Source: Daphnia carinata
Taxonomy: Eukaryota; Arthropoda; Branchiopoda; Diplostraca; Daphniidae
Reading direction: 5' to 3'
Assembly: GCF_022539665.2 (NCBI RefSeq)
Contig: NC_081333.1
Span: 11,902,971 to 11,966,970, forward strand
DNA length: 64,000 nt
The position numbers and the translations under genes were made by a program. A model generated the notes under the pieces. It was not told where the DNA came from, ran no database searches, and was given only the letters and a program-made list of their open reading frames with translations. The number at the start of each line of letters is the position of its first letter. Position 1 is the first letter of the stretch. Below, in pieces: positions 1 through 8,900 of the stretch.

Positions 1-429
1 TTGGTGAGCGTAGTCGTTGTAGGAAGGATCGTCCTTAACGGCCCAATTAAAGCTGTATGGCATGGGGGCCTACAATTCAATGGATAAACCGTTAAATCAG
101 ATAGACAAGAGGTTCGTTTTCGTGACTTACATATTCGGGCGTCTTGTATGACGGAGATGGATAGGCAGGGGCAGGGTAGGCTGGAGCCTTGTAAGCCGGA
201 GCTGGGTATGCTGGTGCAGGGTATGCCGGGGCAGGATACTGCGGCTTGGGGTATTGTGGCTTGGGGTAGCCCTGAGAAGCCACGACGGCGACCAATGCAG
301 CGAGGATGATGAACTGTGCAAAACGAAAATAAAAAAACGTGAATCGAGTGCAGTACTTTGTGATAGCCAGAAACTGAGTCACTTCCATTCAGGTGCACAA
401 AAGCGTATACTAAATTCTTTTACCTTCAT
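1..429 (-). CDS. RR-type cuticle protein, cut by the left edge (gene A)
   Basis: The exons read right to left: 424-429 (ATGAAG, then GTAAAA donor), 131-313 and less than 1-69. Exon 2 follows a TTGCACAG acceptor and encodes a hydrophobic signal peptide (FIILAALVAVVASQ). It continues into Tyr-Pro-Lys-Pro-Gln and Tyr-Pro-Ala-Pro-Ala repeats and ends Pro-Glu-Tyr before GTAAGT. Exon 3 starts Ala-Pro-Met-Pro-Tyr-Ser-Phe, the start of the chitin-binding domain, and runs off the window after 23 codons. Phases agree at both junctions. The protein is expected to be secreted and to bind chitin fibres in the exoskeleton through the extended RR domain, most of which lies outside the window. Promoter, signal peptide and exon sizes match the next genes at 2.1-2.8 and 3.6-4.3 kb, so this is the same tandem family. 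The family call is firm; the paralogue name cannot be given. Confidence 0.9.
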
Positions 430-454
430 GTTGATGCTTTGAAAGTTAGAATTC

Positions 455-490
455 AACTGACTTTTCCAACTGCTGTACATGCCTTTTATA
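455..490 (-). promoter_or_regulatory. Core promoter of gene A (TATA box plus initiator)
   Basis: On the minus strand TATAAAAG lies at 490-483 and an initiator TCAGTT at 460-455. The T of the TATA box is 32 bp upstream of the putative +1 A at 458. The ATG is a further 29 bp downstream. The spacing and both motifs match standard arthropod core promoters. The start site is inferred, not measured. Confidence 0.7.
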
Positions 491-495
491 CCACT

Positions 496-2078
496 AAAAA
501 AAGAAAACGAGTTTGGGCTGGGTCGGCTAAGCAATGCGTTTTCAAAACTGGCTCGCCTTCAATTGGTTTCAAGTTTGCGTAAGAAATCACAAACTTAGTA
601 AAAAAAACTCACGCGTACGTATATGTGTAATAATTTCGGGACTGTATCCAAGATCTACTTTCAGAAGACAGAAGGATGCTGTAGAATTTAGATGGGAATG
701 CTGCTGAACGAATGTTTCCTTATACAGAGATTGAACGATTTCACAAAGTGAGCTGATATTCTTTACATTTTCAGTCGCACGTCAAAACGACATCGATATT
801 CGTGATTCTCGATAACATTTTGAATCGAAATCGTACTTAGTTTGTCGTATTAAGAATTTAGCATAAAACCAAACACGTTCAAAGTTAAACCCGATTTTCA
901 GAGCCAACTACAAATGCCAAATGCCTGAATGACTGGACGGTGCATTGCCATTAGATAGTTATACATCTATGAAATTAGCGAAGTAAATTACAAAAGTGCT
1001 TTGTGTATGCAAATGGGATTGAAATGACGTTCCGTAAAAAACTAAAACACCTAATTACTAGTGAATTCCCTGTCTATCCATTATGATGTAGTATACTAGC
1101 GTAATTTCAATAACCGGAATGGAGACCTCTGAGTTAGGATGCAGCAAAATCTCTAAAGTAATAGCTGATGAATAACCGATGAAGTTTTTTTAAAAAAACA
1201 TATGCATATGCATTCACGTTTCCGAATGAGAGACCTGTGGTCAAAGGAAACCACTGGCCAGGGGTGTGAAACTATGAAAAAAGTTCCCCGTCAACGCCCC
1301 TGGAATTGGCTCTTGATAGATTGCTAAATCCATTTGAGAGAAACTTCATTTGCTGGTCATTGGAATAAGAAATTGGCCATAGAAGAGTGACACGTTTTCT
1401 AGAAGCTGCGTAGTCTAGTGTGCACACAAAACAATTGGCAAGAGAATGTTGTTGGGAAACGCTTTTGTTACCTCTTAAAGTAATTTAAAAATAATTCTAA
1501 TCACCTCATTTTATGTTGCCCGTGAAATCGGTGAAGCCATTGCATCGGCACGTTAAGAAAATGACTAAAAAATTTATTAATCATCGGTCGTTACAATCAT
1601 GACAAACGCCAGTCGTTACTGAATACAACCGATGCGTGAATTGTGGAAGTCGCTCTGATTCTTCACTCGTAGGAATCCATCAAAGAGAACAGAACATGAC
1701 GAATACTAAATGAGTGTTCTAACGCATTAGCAATATTCAAATTGCTGAATCAGTTCACCGACAAATACTAGTGTATAATTGACGAAACGCTGGGCTACAT
1801 AGCAGGTCTGGCTGCTTGTTCATTGCAAATAACCAGAATGTCAGCTGTAAAGGGAAAGATTCGCATGAAGCCATCAATTTCATTATCGCACAAGACAAAA
1901 GGTTGGACGTGCAGGTGTTATAATTGTTGTGGGTCAAGAATGATATTCCTGCGGTTTTCAAAAAAGGTAACTTTTCGGAAGAGCAACATCGATTTGCTTA
2001 GCTTTCGTACTAAGATAGAATGTATTTCAGTTCAAGATAATTTTAGTTTACAATTGACTTATAATCGATGTGGTACAT
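496..2078. other. Spacer between cuticle genes A and B
   Basis: AT-rich, non-coding. The left end (496-523) is the promoter-proximal A-rich/CGAGTT block shared with genes B and C. The right end (about 2020-2078) resembles the 3' flank of the genes at 3.6 and 5.1 kb (a TGTATTTC..TTCA..GATAATTTTAG-like string) and is probably the 3' UTR of gene B. No other gene is evident; the longest open frames, near 1.8-2.1 kb, look like chance. Confidence 0.6.
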
Positions 2079-2821
2079 CTAATATTTTGTTGGATATTTG
2101 GGAGCTGAGTAGGACGGGCTGGGATATGCAGGGCTTGGGTATTTAGGCGCAGAATAAGCAGGGCTTGGGTAAGATGGGCTTGGATAAGCCGGGCTTGGGT
2201 AACCAGCGGGTTTGTAAGCTGGCTTGTATTCCTTGGCCTCTCCTTCGTACTTAACGTCAGCGACGAAACCAGTGTAGTCGTCAGCCTTGTAGTTCACGAT
2301 TTGTGTACGGCCGTCAGGAAGAAGAGTTCGGTAAGAACCAGTGACGTAACCCTTGTCATCACTGGTCTCTTGGTGAGCGTAGTCGTTGTAGGAAGGATCG
2401 TCCTTAACGGCCCAGTTAAAGCTGTATGGCATGGGGGCCTAGTGTAACAATTGAGGAAATGAATACCAGATAATGGCTTTTTACGTACTAAATACTTACG
2501 TATTCAGGAGTTTTGGCATAAGCCGGAGAAGGATAGGCGGGTGCGGGGTAGGCTGGAGCTTTGTATGCCGGAGTAGGGTATGATGGTGCAGGGTATGCCG
2601 GAGTGGGATATTGTGGCTTGGGGTACTGCGGTTTGGGGTACTGTGGCTTGGGGTAACCCTGCGAGGCTACGACGGCGACCAATGCAGCGAGGATCAAGAC
2701 CTGTTATAGATGACAATTTCGATTACATTAACAAATAAAACTCACAGAAAAACACCTCGTTTTACTTCCAAGTAGCTACTTTGTAGTAGTTTCTTTTACT
2801 GTTTGAGTTCCTTACCTTCAT
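2079..2821 (-). CDS. RR-type (pro-resilin-like) cuticle protein, gene B
   Basis: The exons are 2816-2821, 2500-2700 and 2079-2438, joined in phase to a 188-residue protein. Exon 1 is ATGAAG with a GTAAGG donor. Exon 2 starts after CTATAACAG with VLILAALVAVVAS, a signal peptide, followed by Tyr-Pro-Lys-Pro-Gln and Tyr-Pro-x-Pro-Ala repeats. Exon 3 carries the chitin-binding domain at about residues 72-130: PMPYSFNWAVKDD, then GSYRTLLPDGRTQIV, then ADDYTGFVADVKYEGEA. A tail of Tyr-Pro-Ser-Pro and Ala-Pro-Lys repeats ends KYPTKY. The LLPDGR...V.Y.AD core resembles pro-resilin and other RR-2-like domains. The product should be a secreted structural cuticle component, with the aromatic RR surface binding chitin and the Tyr repeats available for cross-linking. 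It lies in a same-strand tandem array with genes A, C and D. Confidence 0.93.
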
Positions 2822-2844
2822 GTTGTTGTCTTGGAAGTGTGGAA

Positions 2845-2884
2845 GCAACTGTGTCTTCTTGGCTGTTTAAGAGAGGCTTATATA
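2845..2884 (-). promoter_or_regulatory. Core promoter of gene B
   Basis: On the minus strand TATATAAG lies at 2884-2877 and a CACAGTTG initiator centred near 2850, 32-34 bp downstream. The ATG is at 2821. The context AAG.CACAGTT is shared with genes C and D, which supports a common start site for the array. Confidence 0.65.
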
Positions 2885-2909
2885 CCGGCTCAAAAAAGAA
2901 ATCGAGTTA

Positions 2910-3498
2910 GGGCTTGGTCCAGTAAAAGGCAAGGATCATTCGTTGGCCTTCAATGCCAGCTTGCTACTGTCAAAAATTATTTAGATTTTTGTAACACCTT
3001 CTTGTGAAATGTGTTCTTGTAAAATCTTCATGTCCATTTTTAATTTTATACAGTTGGGTATGTAGAAATTATGTCACATTAACAACCGAGTTTGAAAGGG
3101 TTATTTTGTTTAACGCATGAAAATGAATGTTGCAGTCGTGACAAATATTCATGGCTTATAACACATAACGTGCCATTGTCTCATATTTTGCAAGAGATTT
3201 TCATGAACCTGTGAGTACATCGCAGAAGAACAGGCTCATAAGCGCGAATGTTCCGGCCGGTTTCGTAAATTCCGGAACTTTGCAGACTTCGCCCTAGCGC
3301 TCTCGTTTTTGATCTTGTAACAAAATTTATCGATATTTGGTCATTTTCGTTAAATCGCCAGTCAGCACCAGAATCGTATATTATTTGTGCTCTTATTCGT
3401 AGGGAATTCACCTTAAACATTTGCCTTGCCTAGATTCAATTATGAGAATCAGGGATCTAAATGTTTGTACGCTGATCGCTTAAGATGGTGAATCATAT
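2910..3498. other. Spacer between genes B and C
   Basis: A non-coding stretch between the promoter-proximal block of gene B and the poly(A) signal of gene C. I see no conserved coding sequence, RNA gene or repeat in it. Confidence 0.55.
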
Positions 3499-3504
3499 TT
3501 TATT
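3499..3504 (-). terminator. Poly(A) signal of gene C
   Basis: AATAAA on the minus strand, about 100 bp past the stop codon of gene C at 3603. The position suits a cleavage and polyadenylation hexamer; use is inferred. Confidence 0.5.
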
Positions 3505-3602
3505 GAAAATAAAAATTCACTGGTTTGTTTTTTGCCACGATATAATGTATTTCGGTTCACGATAATTTAGTATACAATTGATTTATAGCTTAGCTGGCTC
3601 AT

Positions 3603-4304
3603 CTAATATTTGGTTGGATATTTAGCTGATGGGTAGGCTGGGCTAGGATATGACGGGCTTGGGTAAGATGGGCTTGGGTACGCTGGGCTTGGGTAAGCAG
3701 CGGGCTTGTAAGCAGGCTTGTTGTAGTCGTACTTGGCTTCTCCTTGGTACTGGACATCGGCTACGTATCCATAATCATCGGCTTTGTAGTTGACAACTTG
3801 AACACGACCATCAGGAAGAAGAGTGCGGTAAGATCCAGTAACGTATCCCTTGTCATCAGCGGTTTCTTGGTGAGCATAGTCGTTGTAGGAGGGATCGTCC
3901 TTTACGGCCCAGTTAAAGCTGTATGGCATGGGGGCCTAAAGTTTAATGTGTTAATCATTAGATCAGACAAATAAGGTGCTTGTTTTCGTGACTTACATAT
4001 TCGGGAGCCTTGTACGACGGAGACGGATAGGCAGGGGCAGGGTACGCTGGAGCTTTGTAAGCCGGAGCTGGGTAAGCTGGAGCAGGGTATGCTGGGGCAG
4101 GATACTGCGGTTTGGGGTACTGTGGCTTGGGGTAGCCTTGTGAGGCTACGACGGCGACCAATGCAGCGAGAATAAAGATCTGTGCACACAAGACAAGGGA
4201 GTACCAGAAAGGAATTAAGTTTACAATGAACATATTTCCCTTTTCACTAAACCAGGCATAGTTTGTACTTAGTTCATATTGTTGATTTAGTCCCTTACCT
4301 TCAT
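3603..4304 (-). CDS. RR-type (pro-resilin-like) cuticle protein, gene C
   Basis: The exons are 4299-4304 (ATGAAG), 3997-4179 and 3603-3935, joined in phase to 173 residues. Exon 2 encodes the signal peptide IFILAALVAVVAS and a Tyr-Pro-Lys/Ala-Pro repeat ending PEY before GTAAGT. Exon 3 encodes PMPYSFNWAVKDD, GSYRTLLPDGRVQVV and ADDYGYVADVQYQGEA. A repeat tail (Tyr-Pro-Ser-Pro) ends KYPTKY. The chitin-binding domain spans about residues 66-124. It differs from its neighbours by lacking one residue between the ADDY and GYV segments, and by YQGEA in place of YEGEA. The role is the same as its neighbours: a secreted chitin-binding exoskeleton protein. Intron 2 is 61 bp, the same size as in genes A, B and D. 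Confidence 0.93.
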
Positions 4305-4328
4305 GTTGATGCGTTGAAAGTTTGGAAG

Positions 4329-4367
4329 AAACTGTGCCTTCTTGGTCAGCGGAAAGGTGCTTTTATA
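4329..4367 (-). promoter_or_regulatory. Core promoter of gene C
   Basis: On the minus strand TATAAAAG lies at 4367-4360, followed by the initiator GGCACAGTTTC with its A at 4333. The ATG is at 4304. The initiator is almost identical to that of gene D. Confidence 0.7.
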
Positions 4368-4399
4368 CCGGCAGAAAAAAGAAATCGAGTTAAGGTTGG

Positions 4400-5123
4400 A
4401 ACCTTTCAGTCGATGATCGCTAGCGGTATGGTAAATGAACTTCGAAAACACCAAACCTGCTCTGATAATCACTTGCATTTCTGGAAAGCAAATTACTCGG
4501 TATAATACTAGAATATGTCAGTTCCTTGAAGTTTTTTTTAGGTAACTGCTCATTTGTCTTGTTATTCTTTAATTTCTTTTCACCAGAAGGCAAGGGGTAT
4601 TTTTCTTTCTTCTGATTATGCAGCTAGATTTCTGTACCTGTTCTTCTGTCTGTCTATTTGCTCATTTTTGCGCACACCGTAATTACAGAAAAAGATGCTA
4701 TTCAAAGAGGACGCCAATTATCAAGAGCAAAAACTATTGTCTTTGGCTGACTAGATAATCATTTAACTCCATTGCGCTTTGTTCTTGCATGTCGTACTTA
4801 TCCAACGTACTGATCACACGATCTTTAATATGGCCCAAACAAGACGTATGGTAGTAAGCAAGTTCGTTTAACTGAAGTGGACATGTAAACGTAACCAGTA
4901 TTCCATGGATTTGGATTTCAAAGCATCCTGTCATTATTTTTAGAACGACTTGCTTGCCACACAATGATCATTTACGTCAGGGTTTAATTTTCAAAGTAGA
5001 TTTACAAAAGGAAAGCAAAGTAGGTAAAAGCAGCCAATGACTCTGGAGTGTTTATATTTCATCGAATTGTATTTGAATTCCAAATAATTTAGCATAGGGT
5101 TGATTTGTAACTTTTCGGTTCAT
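4400..5123. other. Spacer between genes C and D
   Basis: Non-coding. The first bases continue the promoter-proximal block of gene C. The last 70 or so bases resemble the 3' flanks of genes B and C and are probably the 3' UTR of gene D. No independent feature is visible. Confidence 0.55.
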
Positions 5124-5875
5124 CTAGTACTTGGTTGGGTATTTGGGAGCTGGGTAGGCTGGGCTAGGATATTTAGGTGCAGGGTAAGCTGGGCTTGGGT
5201 AAGCTGGGCTTGGGTAAGCTGGGCTTGGGTAAGCTGGGCTTGGGTAAGCTGGGCTTGGGTAAGCAGGGCTTGGGTAACCAGCGGGTTTGTAAGCTGGCTT
5301 GTATTCCTTGGCCTCTCCTTCATATTTGACATCAGCTACGTAACCGGTGTAGTCATCGGCTTTGTAGTTGACGATCTGAGTGCGACCATCAGGAAGAAGA
5401 GTTCGGTAAGAACCAGTGACGTAACCCTTGTCATCAGCGGTCTCTTGGTGAGCGTAGTCGTTGTAGGAAGGATCGTCCTTCACGTTCCAGGCGAAGCTGT
5501 ATGGCATGGGGGCCTAAAATTCAACGCATAAATCTTTAGATCAGAGAAATAAGATGCGCGTTTTCATGACTTACATATTCAGGTGTCTTGTACGACGGAG
5601 ACGGATAGGCAGGGGCAGGGTAAGCTGGAGCTTTGTAAGCCGGAGCTGGGTAGGCTGGAGCTTTGTAAGCAGGAGTTGGGTATGCCGGAGCAGGATATGC
5701 CGGAGTAGTGTATTGAGGCTTGGGGTAGCCCTGAGAAGCCACGACGGCGACCAATGCAGCGAGGATGAAGACCTTTTTTTATTAAAATGATAACAGAAAT
5801 CAAGTTAATAAAGGGACGATTTTTAAAGTGGATTTGAAATGAATTCCTAAACTAGTTTGTATTTCTTACTTTCAT
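5124..5875 (-). CDS. RR-type (pro-resilin-like) cuticle protein, gene D
   Basis: The exons are 5870-5875 (ATGAAA, then GTAAGA), 5575-5772 and 5124-5513, joined in phase to 197 residues. Exon 2 encodes VFILAALVAVVAS and a repeat of Tyr-Pro/Lys-Ala-Pro-Ala. Exon 3 encodes PMPYSFAWNVKDD, GSYRTLLPDGRTQIV and ADDYTGYVADVKYEGEA. A long Tyr-Pro-Ser-Pro-Ala tail built from a 15-bp tandem unit follows, ending KYPTKY. The chitin-binding domain is at about residues 71-129. The exon 2 acceptor ends in a run of A before the AG rather than a pyrimidine tract, so it is weak by consensus, yet the frame and homology require it. Function is as for the neighbouring copies: a secreted cuticle structural protein. 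Confidence 0.93.
5191..5280. repeat. 15-bp tandem repeat inside gene D
   Basis: The unit gggcttgggtaagct occurs four times perfectly (5191-5250), then once with one mismatch (5251-5265) and once more diverged (5266-5280). On the minus strand it encodes the pentapeptide Ala-Tyr-Pro-Ser-Pro. It lies entirely in the coding tail of exon 3 and stays in frame. Confidence 0.9.
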
Positions 5876-5898
5876 GTTGTTGCTTTAGAAGTTTGAAT

Positions 5899-5938
5899 GA
5901 AACTGTGCCTTCCCAAACAGCAAAACAGGCCTTATATA
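5899..5938 (-). promoter_or_regulatory. Core promoter of gene D
   Basis: On the minus strand TATATAAG lies at 5938-5931, and GGCACAGTTTC has its putative +1 A at 5904. The ATG is at 5875. The initiator matches gene C. The A-rich/CGAGTT block upstream of TATA in genes A-C is not clearly kept here. Confidence 0.65.
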
Positions 5939-5944
5939 CGCAAC

Positions 5945-8900
5945 GAATGAAAACCAAGCTATAAGTTTTCATATATGTGAAAACATATTTTTGGCTTTTA
6001 GAACAAATAGTTAGTTATATCGAGCAACCTTCGCCCATGTGACGTCATGGTGTTCCACTTTTAGTTTTTACCCACAAGCGTTTGTGCGGTGGATAGAGAT
6101 TGCGGCTGCAACGAACAATAACGACGATGGACGGCCCATCCCTTTACGCAAGCGAAAACATTCCGCTAACAGCTGTACTTGCGTTTCTTGTGCAGGCAAG
6201 TCAACGTATTATGTTATTCTCCTTTAAAAGATAATAAAAGAGTGAAGATCTGTGAGCAAAAGCCAATTATTCTAGTTTGCCCTCTCGTTTCCATGACAAC
6301 AGATAACAGGTGGAAACGAATTTCAATCAACGAATGGTACCTTAACCTTTTACATCTGTCCCATAATAAAATAGCGTATAATAACAGCTAGTTTTTTTTT
6401 TACACCAGTCGTTAAACAAACATCAAACTATTGACCAATTTTCTTGGGCTCCCTGTTAAGAAATTCCGAGTAAAAATTTTTCAATTTTCTATCGGGGATT
6501 TTCCATTCGTGCATCAGTGCTCCGTTGAAAGTCGATCTACTGAATTCTACCGTCAACACATTGCTACTTTCAGTTCCTAATGTAATTCCATCTCCTCACC
6601 GTTAAGTGTTCATAACAACCGGTTCTCTAAAAAAGGCGACCAACGATCTATAAAACTTCCATTTACGCAGCATCCCATCTGTAGCAGTAAAACGAGCGCC
6701 GGATGTCGTGAGCGAATCACGAAACGTGCAAATTGCGACACCCACATTCGAACCGTAATTACTTGGCACGACTCACTACGACACCCAAAATAATAACGAA
6801 AGGGAAACAAAACAAAAAATTCACTTGGATGCTACGATGTGGCAATCTCATTTCGTTTTTGCCGCCTTTGGGCCTCCCGGCAACGTTGGCGAAAGAAAAA
6901 GTCGGTTACCTTTTTTACTGCAAACTCTTATTTATTCATTACTCTCGTTTTTTTTTTAACGTTCACTTAGGGTTCTACCATTTACGATTTTTCTTGTATA
7001 TTCGCAAAACGGCGCGTTCGTTCCGTGAAAAAGGGATATTACCAATGACTGTTTTCCTTTCTACGTCTGTAATTGTCTTTCAGGTTAGAATTGGTCATCG
7101 CCGACAGCAAGACACAAAGTGGTTGCCATACATACGTTTTATCGAGGTTGATAGGCGTGTAGTTGTTCCCAGGATTATTATCACACTTCTAAAAACGAAT
7201 TCAAACATTTTATGCGTATGACGTAAATCATCGGTAGGGTGTGGTTCGTCGATGAAATCAAACTGTGGCTGCAGGCTTATACTCTCGCGGTTAAGTTCGC
7301 AGTTTAAGGGTACAATAATTAAATTAGATTTTCCTGTTTCTGTCTGGAAAAGTTTTGAATGATTGTGAGAGAGTGATTTTACCCAATAGGCTCATGATTG
7401 TGCTCCGCTTCGATTGAGTTTCAACGCACGTGAAAGTTGCCATGCATAACAGAAACAAGAGCTAGATGGCTCAGATCCATCACGGGAGGCGGTGATTGCT
7501 TTTCCGTGCAAAATCAACCGCAATGACGTGATGGTTAGGGACGTTTACCACTAGATATTTTCATGCCACAAAAAGTAAAATTCCTCGTTGTCGCTAAAAA
7601 TCTCAAGTCGTGATGTTCTTTTCTTTGCTATTTTGCGATCAGTTTTGCGCCAGTAATGGGGAGCGTGTTAGCCTTTAATTGAGCGTTTCGTAGTACATCA
7701 CGTTTGTGCCATTCTTTATCTTTCTTTATTAGCCAGCAAGCATTTTTTCGCTAAAAAACTGCGCGTGCTGTGTTCGTGAAAATCATTTCACTTTCTGCGC
7801 AAAACTTCAAATGTCTTACTTCATCATAATATCGCAATACACTGCCAGTTGTTTTGGCAAAACACCAAGGCCGATTTAGCGGGCCAGTAATAGTTAACCA
7901 ATTAATGACTGTCTGCATCCTTCTTTAAAATTTTCATGGCAATTTTTTTATTCTTTAGCAAGAAGGTAAATTCTAAAGCCGCAGCGATGCGTGTTTGAAT
8001 ACGATAACACGCTCATGGCTGAAAGGGTTGTTCCATTTCTTTTGCGTTTTAAACTTCTTTTTCATTAATATAACCCCAATCTTGTCTGCATCGACTTCTT
8101 GCTTCGCGTGTACTTGTATTTTCCCGGCTTTCGCACAATCCTTTCACACCAATCACACCATGACTTTGTCCTATCTTTGTTGTCTCGGTAGTTTTTGTTA
8201 ACATTGTATTGCCATATGTTTCATGACTTCATCGTTCCTGTTGCGTTCTTGGTGTTTCCAGTACAATTAAAGCAGGTATCCTATTTAATTGGATCCAGAT
8301 TCTATGTAAGCATACGAATAAAAGTGTAACCACGAAAACAAAACCAGGTTACCGCACAACTTGTACTTTAACAAAAAAAATCTCATTTGAGCATTTAAAT
8401 ACATTTGTCGGTACTTTGTTTTTGAATTACTGCCCATTTTCTTTTGTTTTTTTTAATGTCTACTTTGTTTCTTAATGCGCAATGTTCCCCCGCTCTTTTT
8501 TCAACTCGCGTTTTCACTTTCTTTTTTTCCTCGCCAGGTATAATGTCATTTACATGCTCTTTCTGCTTTGCTATGGTTCGCTTTTGACTTTTACTTTGTT
8601 CTGCTGTATTAGGGTCTTTCGGTGGGTTTTCAGCTGCGCTACTACGGGCTTGATTTCGGATTTGACCTCGTTCAAAACGATACTCACCGCATTCGGTATG
8701 ATCAAAACAAAAGTATTGCATGTGCAATAACCAACGGGGGATTGCGATCTGTTGCTTTGTTTACCCCCATTATGGACAGATTAGTCTAGAGAGTCAACAT
8801 ACGATCGAGCCCTTTCACAAAGTTCAATGTTGCGCCATAGAGCAAACTGAAAGGAAGTGATCAGAAAGTGCCTTCCAGTGACGCGAAACGCAAGACACGC

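Noticed and set aside
6740-6765. Possible tRNA B box (GGTTCGAAT on the minus strand)
   Set aside because: No A box, no acceptor stem and no consistent T-arm pairing nearby.
6733-7221. 162-codon plus-strand open frame
   Set aside because: No domain, repeat or splice support; the composition follows local base content. Consistent with chance.
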